Shown here in pieces: positions 1 to 9,509 of a stretch of 64,000 nucleotides of DNA (position 1 is its first letter; the number at the start of each line of letters is the position of its first letter). This DNA comes from CAIVAT01 sp049317265. GTDB taxonomy: Bacteria; Bacteroidota; Bacteroidia; Bacteroidales; FEN-979. The stretch is taken from the NCBI GenBank assembly GCA_049317265.1, contig JBMOIP010000002.1, positions 186,001-250,000 of the forward strand, read 5' to 3'. The notes beneath the pieces were generated by a model, which searched no databases, was not told the origin of the DNA, and worked only from the letters and a program-made list of their open reading frames with translations. The translations under genes were made by a program, and so were the position numbers.

Positions 1-686
1 TCCTCCCGGCTTCTGACAACCAGGATGACCATCAATCCCCCTGCTTCGGTGTTACGAATGATGAGGTTTCTTAAAAACCCCTGCCAGGTGCGAACATCGT
101 AAAAGCTAAGGTCATGATCAAAGGCATATTTCCTTGCCGCAGTTCGAATGGCATTTGATGGATCCTTCATGTGGAAACACTCCACGATATCAACAACCTT
201 GTCATAAAACTGTGGAATATGGAAACCCAGCGCATTGGTGTTGGCTGTTCCTGGCTCAACATTCCGGTCTTCATCGGTAAGCCACCGGTGATTAGAGAAA
301 GTATAATCCAGTTTATTCCTGTAATACCGTGTTTTAGCCGATGGAAGTATGGGCAGAATGACCGGGTTTTCCAGTTTACCGATCCTGGTCAGACTTTCCA
401 ATACCTGTTTTTGTTTGTAAAAGAGTTGTTCTTCATATTTCATGCCCTGCCAACGGCAACCGCCGCATAGTCCGAAATGAGAACAATGTGGCTCAACCCT
501 TTTAGGAGAGAGGTGATGAAAATAGACAGCTTTCCCTTCAAGATATCGCCTCTTTTTGCGGGTAATCTGGACATCCACGATATCGCCCGGAACCACAAAT
601 GGCACAAACACAATCTTTTCATCGATCTTTCCAACAGCCATGCCTTCCGCTCCGGCGTCGATGATCTCTACTTTTTCGTAAATCAT
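1..686 (-). CDS. rlmD: 23S rRNA (uracil-C5)-methyltransferase, RlmD/RumA family (3' end outside window)
   Basis: The 228 visible residues are the N-terminal half of an RlmD/TrmA-type enzyme, which methylates a uracil of 23S rRNA at C5 with S-adenosylmethionine. Reading from the ATG at 686, a TRAM-like beta-barrel RNA-binding domain (about residues 1-60) is followed by the family's iron-sulfur motif, PHCSHFGLCGGC (about residues 67-78), and then the WQGFLRNLIIR stretch (about residues 195-206) that precedes the methyltransferase fold. The SAM-binding domain and catalytic cysteine lie beyond base 1, so the gene is incomplete here. The start codon lies 5 bases after the stop of the large hybrid kinase on the same strand, so the two are probably transcribed together, although no functional link is obvious. 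The family call is secure; which uracil is modified is inferred. Confidence 0.9.
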   Translation of the reverse strand, partial: MIYEKVEIIDAGAEGMAVGKIDEKIVFVPFVVPGDIVDVQITRKKRRYLEGKAVYFHHLSPKRVEPHCSHFGLCGGCRWQGMKYEEQLFYKQKQVLESLTRIGKLENPVILPILPSAKTRYYRNKLDYTFSNHRWLTDEDRNVEPGTANTNALGFHIPQFYDKVVDIVECFHMKDPSNAIRTAARKYAFDHDLSFYDVRTWQGFLRNLIIRNTEAGGLMVILVVRSRE

Positions 687-691
687 AAATT

Positions 692-3600
692 CTATGGGTT
701 ATACCCGATCAGGTATTTTTTAATGACCTCAAAAAGATCATCCTTCCGGAAAGGTTTGGACAGATAATCGTCCATACCCGCTTCGATGCATTTCTCACGG
801 TCGCCCGGCATCGCAATGGCTGTTAAAGCTATGATGGGGATTCTTTGGCCGGGGTTCTCCAGTTTTCGTATCTCTCCTGTTGCCTGGAAACCGTCCTTCT
901 CAGGCATATGCACATCCATGAAGATGAGGTCAATTTTGTTGTTATTGTATTGTTGGATGGCTTCCTCACCATTAACAGCCGTGATAACCTGAACGCCGGT
1001 TTTAAGCAACATTACACTTAAAAGTTTCATGTTGATGCTGTTATCTTCAGCAATCAGAATGGTTTTATCGGGACCGATGTAAATAACTTCCTGGCTCACA
1101 ATGGGATGTTGTTCATGTTTTTGATTTGTTCTGGAATTTCCCTGGTGCAGCAGTTCAAAAAAATCTTTCATTTTGACCGGCTTGGTAAGGTAGCGTTCAA
1201 TTCCAAGGGTTTTACATTTATCCTGAATATTATCCTTTTCAACAGATGAATACATGAAAATAACAGGTTTGGGATTCATGGATTGATTCTCCCGGATCTT
1301 TTCAGCAACTGTAAAGCCATCCATATCAGGCATATGCATGTCAATGATCACCAAATCGAAAATGTATTTTGTCTCATTGGCTTTATTCAGCAGTTCAATG
1401 GCATCTTTCCCGTTTGTAATGATGGTGGACTCAATTCCCCAATAGGTAAGCATCTCCTTCATGATCTTAAGATTGGTGGCGTTGTCGTCTATCACAAGAA
1501 CCCTGTTGATGTTCGGTTTTTCTATTTGTTCCTTCTGAAGGGTATTCGCAACCACCAGGGGCAGCTCAAAACTAAAGGTACTCCCTGTCCCAAATTCACT
1601 GACAACAGTCAATGTTCCATTCATTATTTTAGTGAGCATGCGTGAAATGGACAATCCCAGTCCTGTTCCTCCATATCTTCTTGTGGTTGAGTTGTCAGCC
1701 TGGGTAAACTGGTCAAAAATATGCTCAAGTTTGCTCTCTTCGATGCCGATACCGCTATCTTTTACACTGAACAGTATTTTCACTTCCCCATTTGTACCGA
1801 TAATGCCGGGTTGTCGTTTTGCAGAGATGCAGATCTCTCCCTTTTCTGTAAACTTGATTGCATTGCTGATGAAATTGACCAGTATCTGCCTTATCCGCAA
1901 GGGATCGCCAAAATAGAATTCAGGAAGACCGGGTTCAATTTCGCACAGCAACTCAAGGTTCTTTTCAAACGCCTTTACTGTAAGGATATCCACACTTTTC
2001 TCAAGGACATCATATATGTTAAACTCCACATGTTCGATTTCGAGTTTTCCGGCTTCTATCTTGGAAAAATCAAGAATGTTGTTAATGGTATCCAGTAACA
2101 GGTAGGCAGAGGTTTGAATTGATTCGAGGTAGTCGCGCTGGCTGGATGAGAGGTTGGTGGTTAAGGCCAGTTCAGTCATCCCGATCACCCCGTTCATAGG
2201 GGTTCTTATTTCATGGCTCATCGTAGCCAGGAACTCCGATTTGGCCATGTTTGCACGCTCTGCTTCCTCTTTTGCTTTCTGAAGGGCAGTCTCAATAAGT
2301 TTTCGTTCGGTTATGTCAATGAGTATGGCAATAATAGCTGGTTCATTGTCGAACATGATGTTGTCGCTGCGAATGATCGTATCTTTTACCTCGCCTCTTT
2401 TTGTAATTGCCTTTATTTCATAATCTCTTACGACCTCTTTGCCTTCTGCCCGTTTACGCATATTTTCAACAACCAACCCCTGTGACTCCTCTGCAATGAA
2501 ATCCATGATATTGGCATCCATTATCTCTTCCATGGAGGCGCCCATAACCGACAAGGCTGCATCATTCGCAAACAGAACCCTCCCGTTACGATGAATGATG
2601 ATGAGGTCGGGCAGTTTATGAACCAGCGTTGAGTATCGCTGGTTGCTGTCGAACAAGGCTTTCTCCACCTCTTTCCGTTCTGTAATGTCCTCAAAACTTT
2701 CGATTCCTCCAATGATTTTTCCTGCTGGATCCCTTAAGACATCGACATTTTTAGATACCGTTAAAATCTGGCCTGACTTGCTTCTCATGGTACATTCACG
2801 ACCATGAATCGGTTTGGTAACGGATTCTGAAAAAAGGCCGCATCTCTCATTGCAAGGACTTTCAGCAAATGCATGGCAGCTATTTCCTATCATCTCTTCC
2901 CTTGAAAACCCTGTGATGGCTGCAGCCTGTTCATTCCAGCTGGTGATTTTCTGATCGAGGTCAACCGTGAATAATGCGCTCGGAATAACCCGGTAAAGAA
3001 GTTCGGCAAACTCTTTGGCCTCTGTTAATTCCTTCTCGCTTTGCTTACGTTCAGTGATATCTTCCTTTATAGCAATGTAGTTGATCAGTTCTCCGTCAAG
3101 ATTCCGTATCGGGGCAATACTGGTGAATTCCCAGAAAAATTCACCATTCTTTTTTACATTGAAAAATTCACCTTTCCATTCATTGCCTGAAGAGATTGTT
3201 GTCCAAAGATTCTTATAAAATGCATCATCCTGAAATCCGGATTTCAGGATCCTTGGGTTTTGCCCGATAACTTCAGCGGGTGAATAGCCGGTAAGTTCCG
3301 TAAACCGTTGGTTAACATATTCGATTCTACCATGAATATCTGTAATCACGATGGTATTGGCACTCTGTTCAACAGCTGTTGACAACTTTGTAATTTGTTC
3401 ATCCGCTTCATCCTTTTCGGCTATTTTTTTTACCAGGTCAGCCTGTTGGGTGTTAAACCTGCGAATAAGCCTGGCAATCTCACCAAATTCATTTTGTTTA
3501 TTCAGAATGTCTTTGACGGATCCAATATCCCCACTTGATAAACTGGAGGTAATCTGTTTGAGCGGGGAGGATATCCAGCGGTTGATGCAGTAAAAAAATA

Positions 3601-4381
3601 TCAGGCATACAAACACAAGGATCAACGCACTTGTTATGACAAAAATCCTCAGCGTATTCAATTCCGTTGCAAGATTGTTCTCTTTAAAGAACCTCAGCGT
3701 CAAGGGTTCATTTGCCTGGAGCAAACGAAGATCATGGTCAATGATTTCGATGTTAAGTTTTTGATTAACATGATCCGCAGAATCGTGCCGATGAATTTCA
3801 AATTTGAAACCGGTCGATTTTTCAATTTCAGCGCAATAAGCCAGATTCCACGATCTGGCGGCAATCAGGAATGCCTGTGGCGCCGTATTCCTGGCTATAT
3901 CAAAGGTGGGTACAACGGTAGCCCCGAATACTTCAAAGAGTTTTCCTCGCTGGAAAATAAAGGTGTTCCAGAAATTTTTACCTGAAAACTGGCCCGTGAT
4001 CTGCTCAGGGGTGATTGAAAACCCGATGCCTGAGGAGTCGTTCACGGAAAAAACAGCCTTACCGGTTAGATCATAAATGCCGATAAAACTCATGTTAAAA
4101 GTTTCCAGGATAGGATTCAGGTTATTTTTCGCCCAAAATGAATCCCTTGTCTTTGCGAATAGAACCATCTCATCCCAGGCCGAATTATCCTTGACAGGTT
4201 TTAGAAAGCCTTCCATCCTGAATTCAAGAACTGTTTTAATTACCTGTTCATCGCTGCTTTTCTTGGAATCAACATACAATCGTTGTTCTTCGGCGCGGAT
4301 ATAAAAATAGCCAAGTGCAAACAATACGAAAAAGCCCAGCAATGCACTAAACAGCAGTGTGATTTTTGTGTTGGTCTTCAT
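692..4381 (-). CDS. Hybrid sensor histidine kinase: CHASE4-like, HAMP, 3 PAS, HisKA, HATPase, 2 receivers
   Basis: A 1229-residue membrane hybrid kinase. Order: membrane helix about 8-28; periplasmic CHASE4-like domain about 40-235 with the D-N-S-A-W-D signature; second helix about 243-264; HAMP about 263-316; three PAS domains about 330-445, 458-570 and 578-690, each ending in a DITERK-type motif; HisKA with phospho-His at about 723 (MSHEIRTPMNG); HATPase with N box (NFISNAIKF) and G boxes (DSGIGIEE, GGTGLGL); receiver 1 about 957-1075 with IIDMHMP and receiver 2 about 1103-1220 with FMDVHMP. Both receivers keep the acceptor Asp and the KP lysine. It has no HPt domain, but a divergent neighbour at 4505 encodes one, so a His-Asp-His-Asp relay across the two genes is likely. 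No DNA-binding regulator is adjacent. The signal sensed is unknown. Confidence 0.93.
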   Translation of the reverse strand: MKTNTKITLLFSALLGFFVLFALGYFYIRAEEQRLYVDSKKSSDEQVIKTVLEFRMEGFLKPVKDNSAWDEMVLFAKTRDSFWAKNNLNPILETFNMSFIGIYDLTGKAVFSVNDSSGIGFSITPEQITGQFSGKNFWNTFIFQRGKLFEVFGATVVPTFDIARNTAPQAFLIAARSWNLAYCAEIEKSTGFKFEIHRHDSADHVNQKLNIEIIDHDLRLLQANEPLTLRFFKENNLATELNTLRIFVITSALILVFVCLIFFYCINRWISSPLKQITSSLSSGDIGSVKDILNKQNEFGEIARLIRRFNTQQADLVKKIAEKDEADEQITKLSTAVEQSANTIVITDIHGRIEYVNQRFTELTGYSPAEVIGQNPRILKSGFQDDAFYKNLWTTISSGNEWKGEFFNVKKNGEFFWEFTSIAPIRNLDGELINYIAIKEDITERKQSEKELTEAKEFAELLYRVIPSALFTVDLDQKITSWNEQAAAITGFSREEMIGNSCHAFAESPCNERCGLFSESVTKPIHGRECTMRSKSGQILTVSKNVDVLRDPAGKIIGGIESFEDITERKEVEKALFDSNQRYSTLVHKLPDLIIIHRNGRVLFANDAALSVMGASMEEIMDANIMDFIAEESQGLVVENMRKRAEGKEVVRDYEIKAITKRGEVKDTIIRSDNIMFDNEPAIIAILIDITERKLIETALQKAKEEAERANMAKSEFLATMSHEIRTPMNGVIGMTELALTTNLSSSQRDYLESIQTSAYLLLDTINNILDFSKIEAGKLEIEHVEFNIYDVLEKSVDILTVKAFEKNLELLCEIEPGLPEFYFGDPLRIRQILVNFISNAIKFTEKGEICISAKRQPGIIGTNGEVKILFSVKDSGIGIEESKLEHIFDQFTQADNSTTRRYGGTGLGLSISRMLTKIMNGTLTVVSEFGTGSTFSFELPLVVANTLQKEQIEKPNINRVLVIDDNATNLKIMKEMLTYWGIESTIITNGKDAIELLNKANETKYIFDLVIIDMHMPDMDGFTVAEKIRENQSMNPKPVIFMYSSVEKDNIQDKCKTLGIERYLTKPVKMKDFFELLHQGNSRTNQKHEQHPIVSQEVIYIGPDKTILIAEDNSINMKLLSVMLLKTGVQVITAVNGEEAIQQYNNNKIDLIFMDVHMPEKDGFQATGEIRKLENPGQRIPIIALTAIAMPGDREKCIEAGMDDYLSKPFRKDDLFEVIKKYLIGYNP

Positions 4382-4411
4382 GGAACAGTGCTTTGGTGAA
4401 CAATATTAATC

Positions 4412-4470
4412 AAATTTCTGTTTGGTTCGAAGGAATAAATTATTAAATTGGTCAACTAAATTTCTGTTTG
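4412..4470. repeat. 13-bp direct repeat in the divergent kinase/HPt promoter region
   Basis: AAATTTCTGTTTG occurs at 4412-4424 and again at 4458-4470, a perfect 13-bp match in the same orientation, 46 bp start to start, inside the 123-bp gap between the divergent kinase and HPt genes. It may be a regulator-binding site shared by both promoters. I found no convincing TAnnTTTG promoter box in this gap, and the region is AT-rich, so chance cannot be excluded. Confidence 0.45.
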
Positions 4471-4504
4471 ATTTTTTGAATTTGTACCCAAATTATTTTT
4501 CCAT

Positions 4505-5041
4505 ATGATTGACAAAGAAAAATTCAACGACCTTTTCCAAAGCCTTGATGCAAAGATAATTGTTGAACTCATTGATTTATTTGCAGCACAGCAACCCGAA
4601 GTGATCAATTTTCTTCAACAAAGCATTGAAAATTACAACATTATAGAGATAAAAAAATTAGCACACAAATTCAAAGGAACTTGTGCCCAATTTTATGATC
4701 CTGTTTCTTCCAAACATGCCGGGATAATGGAAGAGGCAGCACATTATAAAATATTGGAAATTGTAGATAACTTGATACTGGACTATCCCGCATCATTGCG
4801 GGAAATGCGAAAGAATCTTGACGATAATGATTTCGTTAAAAAAGCGCTGAAGTCTCCTTCATTAAAAGTTTTTCTTGAAGGTTTTACAGATTCTGTCTCC
4901 CAGGAGCGGATATTGAAGATGGAGAGCCTTGAGAAGCTAATGATTATGGAGAGAATGCCTCAGATGTTTGCGGATTTGGAAGTGTCCTCTGCGCAATTAA
5001 ACAGTGAACTTCAGCAGATTAAAAAAGAACTTATTTCCTGA
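4505..5041 (+). CDS. HPt (histidine phosphotransfer) protein with C-terminal helical extension
   Basis: A 178-residue protein. Residues about 1-100 look like a helical-bundle HPt domain: LAHKFKG at 52-58 matches the HPt motif (A-H-x-L/F-K-G) and makes His54 the likely phosphoryl acceptor. Residues about 110-178 are charged and helical, with a probable coiled coil (about 130-178), and resemble no output domain I know. It is transcribed away from the hybrid kinase at 692-4381, which has two receivers but no HPt, so it is the natural relay partner. Stand-alone HPt proteins are usually 110-130 residues, so the extension is unusual and may serve dimerisation or targeting. No Shine-Dalgarno sequence is visible before the ATG. 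The HPt call rests on the motif and context. Confidence 0.75.
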   Translation: MIDKEKFNDLFQSLDAKIIVELIDLFAAQQPEVINFLQQSIENYNIIEIKKLAHKFKGTCAQFYDPVSSKHAGIMEEAAHYKILEIVDNLILDYPASLREMRKNLDDNDFVKKALKSPSLKVFLEGFTDSVSQERILKMESLEKLMIMERMPQMFADLEVSSAQLNSELQQIKKELIS

Positions 5042-5147
5042 TAGAGTTAAACTTGATCATCACCTTATTCTGGAACAAGGTCATCGAAGGCAAAAAAACC
5101 GGGAAATTATCTGATTACCTCGTATCCTGAACCTCTACTTACTGAAA

Positions 5148-6839
5148 TTATTTGCTGTTTCGTTTGATGAACCGGCCCGATTGGTTCTGATTTCCGGCCC
5201 GGATGGTATAAAGGTATATTCCTTCCGGGAGTTCATGGATATCGATTGTCCTGCCTTGGATTCCTGAATTCATTATGCCCCAGTCCCAGGTTCCTTTAAG
5301 ATTTCCACGGGAATCAAAGATGGAAAATGTAATTCTTAATTGCTGCCAAAGCTGGAATCGAATCGTAAATGAATGCTCAGCCGGGTTCGGAAACAGATCA
5401 ACCTTTGATTCGTTCGTCTCCCTGTTAAATAAAATGCCCAGGTAGGCAGGGTCAAATTCATGCGCCCCGATATCGAAATTACTTCCGTACAGTCTGTTAT
5501 GATAGAAATAGTCGATGGTAACTCCTTTACTGTCTGTACATCCTGCATCGATCAGTGGTGAGTTGGGCAGAAGGGTGTGGTTGAAAGATGAAAAGCCTGC
5601 ACTGTCGGGGGTTCTGGCTAAGTAGTTGTTCCTGATGTCAACTGAGGAACCCGCATCCGGAATCATGATGTAGGCATCTTTGCCTTTAAATCCAGTGTGT
5701 CCATGTTCGTAATAGTCAAAATTCCCTGGATTGATGATGACATTTGAAGCAATGAGGCTGTTCCTGCTGTGATTGCTTGAAAACCGGATTCCGTCCGACT
5801 TTGGATTGATGATGTCGTTGAAAAGGATATGGAATGATGAGTCCTGGATCACTGTTACATCGGTGACGAAAATTCCATATTTCATGTCGGATGAATCACC
5901 CGGCAAGAACATCTTTCCGGCATTCAGGATGATGTTGTTGAAGATGCGATACCCGCCAAGTCCATGGCTTTCAATTCCATTTCCCATTCCATCTGAGATG
6001 GAGTTGTTATAACAGTCACATTTTGAACCTCCTCCGATCAATATTCCCGACATCTGGTTTTGTGACTGTTCCTGGCTGTCATACATGATCAAGTTATTGA
6101 ATATCTGGCAATTTGATGAGGCAGAGCTTACCTGTAAGCCGTCCCAACCGGTGTACCTGATGATGTTGTTAAAGATCTTTACTCCATTCAGCAAACTTGG
6201 CAGTAGCAATGTATCCCTTCCTGCGCACTGAACAATTTGTCCGAAGTACTTGGTGCTTCCGATATAGAGACCTTCAAAACTCACATCGGCAATATAATTA
6301 TCATGAATGAGGGTGTTGAATTGGGTGAATTTGTCGCGGGTGGATAAAAAGGAGCAGTCGGGATCGGTTTTTGCACTTACGCCCACGCCTTTACAGTTTT
6401 CGATGGAGATATGGTCAATTTCAAAATCGGAACTCATTTCTCCAATGCCAAAACCTCCTCCATTACCAACCCGCGTGACCATAAATCCATAAAAATGGGC
6501 AGTGTCGCCTGTTCCGGTAAACCTGAAGTGCCTGCATTTCCTGATGGAAATACCGTAGTAATGGTCGGTGTTAAAGAGAACGACCCCTCCGCTGTTCATC
6601 ATGATGATCGGATTCTCAGGAGTACCTTCAAAATTCCGGATCAGCAGGAAATCGCGACGGCCATGTTCAAACAGGAGGGTATCGCCTGGGGCCACTTTGT
6701 TGTAGGGCGCCAAGGCACCGTCGACCGTTGTGGTCAGTGAATCGATGATATACCGCTTTCCCTGTGCGAGAACTGGTTGACCCGCAACTGAAATAAATAG
6801 GAGTAATTGAAACAGGAAAATTCGATAATGTAGGGGCAT
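5148..6839 (-). CDS. Secreted right-handed parallel beta-helix protein with T9SS type A sorting domain
   Basis: A 563-residue exported protein. A signal peptide (about 1-25, ending PVLAQ) is followed by repeated strands rich in N-N-x-I and G-I/V motifs (for example FNNIIRYTGWDGLQV, FNNLIMYDS, YNNSISDGMGNGIES), typical of PbH1 beta-helix repeats of polysaccharide lyases and epimerases. The C-terminus, from LFPNPAEHSFTI to the end (about 485-563), is a T9SS type A sorting domain ending in a basic tail. It lies 17 bases after the GT2 gene at 6857 and is probably the last gene of the minus-strand exopolysaccharide block, so a polysaccharide-binding or -modifying role at the surface is likely. No catalytic residues could be assigned, so lyase, epimerase or structural roles remain open. 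Confidence 0.85.
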   Translation of the reverse strand: MPLHYRIFLFQLLLFISVAGQPVLAQGKRYIIDSLTTTVDGALAPYNKVAPGDTLLFEHGRRDFLLIRNFEGTPENPIIMMNSGGVVLFNTDHYYGISIRKCRHFRFTGTGDTAHFYGFMVTRVGNGGGFGIGEMSSDFEIDHISIENCKGVGVSAKTDPDCSFLSTRDKFTQFNTLIHDNYIADVSFEGLYIGSTKYFGQIVQCAGRDTLLLPSLLNGVKIFNNIIRYTGWDGLQVSSASSNCQIFNNLIMYDSQEQSQNQMSGILIGGGSKCDCYNNSISDGMGNGIESHGLGGYRIFNNIILNAGKMFLPGDSSDMKYGIFVTDVTVIQDSSFHILFNDIINPKSDGIRFSSNHSRNSLIASNVIINPGNFDYYEHGHTGFKGKDAYIMIPDAGSSVDIRNNYLARTPDSAGFSSFNHTLLPNSPLIDAGCTDSKGVTIDYFYHNRLYGSNFDIGAHEFDPAYLGILFNRETNESKVDLFPNPAEHSFTIRFQLWQQLRITFSIFDSRGNLKGTWDWGIMNSGIQGRTIDIHELPEGIYLYTIRAGNQNQSGRFIKRNSK

Positions 6840-6856
6840 TGTTTCAGGTTGATTAA

Positions 6857-8044
6857 TTAACCCCGCTTGGCTCTTTCCCAGTTAACGGATTGAGAACCTT
6901 TGTAATACCGTTTGAATCCAAGAAAGACTGACAGGTTCATGATGAAAAAATAGTAGGGAACAAAGAGCAACTTCACTTTGATGGACCTGTTTTCGAGATA
7001 CCAGCCGAGTAAAGCGGCCAGGTAAAATGCAACCTGCAGCCAGAACAGGATGCTGTAAGAGCCAAAATTGAAGATCCCCTCATCAAGGGCCAACCCAAAC
7101 CCGATGATCAGCATTAAAAGCAGCGAAAGGGGGGCGAGTGTCCAGCGAAGCACCCTATGGGAGATATACTGAAATGAAAGGGTGCCATACTTGAAAATAT
7201 TTAACAGTGAACTCATTCTGATCACTGATTGGATGCCCCCGGCTGAAATTCGGATTTTGCGCTTAAGTTCCTCCTTGACGCTTGCTGAGGCGGTTTCAAT
7301 AGCATAGGCTTCAGGATCATATTGTATGGTGTATCCTTTCTGGGCAACCCTGAGAGAAATAATAAAATCATCGAGGAGGGTGTCCTTTTCAACCTCCTGG
7401 TACAATTCGGTGCGGATGGCGAACAACTCTCCTGCAGCGCCTACAACAGAATAGAGTTCTGCATCCCATTTCTTCAGGGTAGATTCATACTTCCAGTAGA
7501 TTCCTTCACCGGCACCGGCGGCGGATTCCTTCTCCTTGCTGAAAATCCGCTTCTCGCCTGAGACACAACCAACTTTTGGGTCGCCAAACAGGCGAACAAT
7601 ACGGCGTATCGATTCGGGGCCAAGCATGGTATTGGCATCGCAAAAAACAACAATGGGTGTGGTAACGAACTGCATTCCCCGGTTCATGGCGCCGATCTTA
7701 CCGCTTCGCTGGGGTAAGTGGTGCACCTCCATGCCCGGGTGCTGGCGCACCACATCAGGAGTGCCATCGTCAGAACCATCCGTAACCCATACCATATGCA
7801 ACTTTTCCTTTGGGTAGTCGAGTTCCATGGAATTCTTCACTTTGTCTGCCACAAAGTCCTTCTCATTGTAGGCAGCAATGAACAGGGTCACGTCGGGTTC
7901 ATAGCCGGGTGTGGGGTTGACTGATTTTTTCCAGAACAGTCGTTTGATCTTAACCAGAAAAAACAATAAGATTCCATACCCGATATAGGCGTAAAAAACG
8001 ATAAACAGGAGGACCCAGAAGGTGATTTTTAATGCGAGTATCAT
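6857..8044 (-). CDS. Membrane glycosyltransferase family 2 (cellulose-synthase-like fold)
   Basis: A 395-residue GT2 enzyme expected to transfer a sugar from a nucleotide donor on the cytoplasmic face of the membrane. One N-terminal membrane helix (about 5-30) precedes a GT-A domain with TDGSDDG (88-94), the DAN metal-binding aspartate (Asp136) and DDF (225-227) as the catalytic-base region. Two or three helices close the protein (about 295-377). The acceptor region reads KIRISAGG rather than the Q/R-x-x-R-W motif of processive synthases, so a single-transfer enzyme is more likely. Its stop is 17 bases before the beta-helix gene and its start 5 bases from the FkbM methyltransferase stop, placing it in one operon. 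Donor and acceptor are unknown. Confidence 0.9.
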   Translation of the reverse strand: MILALKITFWVLLFIVFYAYIGYGILLFFLVKIKRLFWKKSVNPTPGYEPDVTLFIAAYNEKDFVADKVKNSMELDYPKEKLHMVWVTDGSDDGTPDVVRQHPGMEVHHLPQRSGKIGAMNRGMQFVTTPIVVFCDANTMLGPESIRRIVRLFGDPKVGCVSGEKRIFSKEKESAAGAGEGIYWKYESTLKKWDAELYSVVGAAGELFAIRTELYQEVEKDTLLDDFIISLRVAQKGYTIQYDPEAYAIETASASVKEELKRKIRISAGGIQSVIRMSSLLNIFKYGTLSFQYISHRVLRWTLAPLSLLLMLIIGFGLALDEGIFNFGSYSILFWLQVAFYLAALLGWYLENRSIKVKLLFVPYYFFIMNLSVFLGFKRYYKGSQSVNWERAKRG

Positions 8045-8049
8045 TTGGT

Positions 8050-8856
8050 TCAGTTAAAATGGGTTTGTTTGACCTTTTTTGCAAAAATGTTGAATTCATC
8101 CACGATGCCAAATTCAAACATGGCCAGTTTACTCAGCTCATTGTTGATAAACTCCTGTTTAATATACCTGTCTTCAATGACAAACATGATATTCGGATGA
8201 TATTTGATGAAATTCTCAGCGCCCCTTAATGCTTCAAGTTCCATGCTTTCCAGGTCAAGTTTTATACAAACATGTTCCTCTTTGGCAATCTTAAGCAGAG
8301 GCAAAAGGGAATCAAACGTACGTATCTCAACCTGGCAATTGGCTTTTTCGCCATCTTTAGCAATATGGGAAGCGCCGGTATTTACCGGGTTGAATACGAA
8401 ATCTGCTATGTAATTCTTGTCTCCCAGGCCATATGGAAGGGCAAGGCATTCATTTGTAAGCCCGTTTAATTCAAAGTTTTTAACAAGAACCTTGAAATTC
8501 TCTGAAACTGGTTCGAATGCAAGACATCTTTTCCCGTGCTTGGAAAGAAGAATACTGTAATCACCCACACAGGCGCCGCCATCAATAAATAGAGAAAAGG
8601 AATCGAGGTTGTCAAGCAGAAATTTTTTCACACCCCATTCATATTTGAAGTTTGCAAACTGAAAATCATTGGTGTTTTTCCTGCAGAAGAAGGTTCCGAT
8701 GGAGGTATTAATCACCCTGTCGTTTTTGTGGGAATTTCTGAAAAGCATGTAATTGACCGAGTATATGATCGATTTAAAATCACCATGCTTCAGGTATTCG
8801 ATAAAATACCTGAAATAGGTGATCATCTGCTTTATCCGTTGTTTTATCCCTGCCAT
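8050..8856 (-). CDS. FkbM family SAM-dependent methyltransferase
   Basis: A 268-residue methyltransferase of the FkbM family, whose members O-methylate sugars or polyketides using S-adenosylmethionine. The SAM-binding loop is FIDGGACVGDYSILLS (motif I, about residues 93-108), followed by an acidic residue in LAFEPVSENF, the LVKNFELNG region, and the late motif CIKLDLESMELEALRG (about 203-218), typical of FkbM. There are no membrane segments. It sits between glycosyltransferase and acyltransferase genes in the exopolysaccharide block, so methyl capping or decoration of the polymer is the likely role. The family is clear; the position modified cannot be deduced. Confidence 0.88.
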   Translation of the reverse strand: MAGIKQRIKQMITYFRYFIEYLKHGDFKSIIYSVNYMLFRNSHKNDRVINTSIGTFFCRKNTNDFQFANFKYEWGVKKFLLDNLDSFSLFIDGGACVGDYSILLSKHGKRCLAFEPVSENFKVLVKNFELNGLTNECLALPYGLGDKNYIADFVFNPVNTGASHIAKDGEKANCQVEIRTFDSLLPLLKIAKEEHVCIKLDLESMELEALRGAENFIKYHPNIMFVIEDRYIKQEFINNELSKLAMFEFGIVDEFNIFAKKVKQTHFN

Positions 8857-8883
8857 CGTTTTAGTTTGAATTTTGAATTCATG

Positions 8884-9504
8884 TTAAACTGCTGGCTTTT
8901 CCCAGGTTACAGTTGAGGGATTATACTGTTTAATTACCCTTGCCGGATTTCCGACTGCAACGGAAAAGGCAGGTACATCTTTGGTGACAACTGATCCGGC
9001 TGCAATCACCGAATGTTTTCCTATGGTAACGCCTGCCACCACCACCGAATTAGCCCCGATCCAAACCTCATCTTCAATACGGATCAGTGATTTTGTAACC
9101 GGCTGCTTTCTGATCGGGGTATTTACATCCTGGTAACCATGGTTCAACCCGGATAATACAATGTTCTGGGCAAAAATCACATCATTGCCGATGTGAACGG
9201 GCCCAATGATGGTATTTCCCATGCCTATCCTTGAGTTGTTGCCGATGATGACATCGCCCACGCCATTGTTGATGGTTACAAAATCCTCAATGGTACATTC
9301 ATCACCTATGTTAAACTTATTCCAGGGGAAAACATCAATTCTTGTATACCGCCTGATGACGGATCCGCTTCCTTTTTTATGGAAAAATGGATTGACAAAC
9401 CATCGAACGAGTAAACGGGGGCGCGGATTCCGTTTAGAAGTTATTAACGACAATGCCAGTTCCTTGATCCTGGGATTTGATACAATCTTCTGTTTTATCG
9501 ACAT
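8884..9504 (-). CDS. Hexapeptide-repeat (left-handed beta-helix) acyltransferase
   Basis: A 206-residue acetyltransferase-type enzyme of the WcaF/NodL/maltose O-acetyltransferase group. Residues about 60-190 contain I/V-G-x-x-x-x-I hexapeptide repeats (IGNNSRIGMGNTII, IGNDVIFAQNIVL, IGANSVVVAGVTIG, VIAAGSVVTKDVP) and end with the family signature VGNPARVIKQY. Histidine in LSGLNHGYQD is in the position expected for the catalytic base. It probably O-acetylates a sugar residue of the exopolysaccharide using acetyl-CoA. The gap to the next glycosyltransferase gene upstream is 5 bases, so it is translated within the operon. The sugar and the acyl donor are inferred from the family only. Confidence 0.88.
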   Translation of the reverse strand: MSIKQKIVSNPRIKELALSLITSKRNPRPRLLVRWFVNPFFHKKGSGSVIRRYTRIDVFPWNKFNIGDECTIEDFVTINNGVGDVIIGNNSRIGMGNTIIGPVHIGNDVIFAQNIVLSGLNHGYQDVNTPIRKQPVTKSLIRIEDEVWIGANSVVVAGVTIGKHSVIAAGSVVTKDVPAFSVAVGNPARVIKQYNPSTVTWEKPAV

Positions 9505-9509
9505 GGCGT

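Noticed and set aside
5058..5084. Imperfect hairpin (ATCACCTT with AAGGTCAT) between the HPt and beta-helix genes
   Set aside because: One mismatch, a 10-base loop and no T tract on either strand; not convincing as a terminator.
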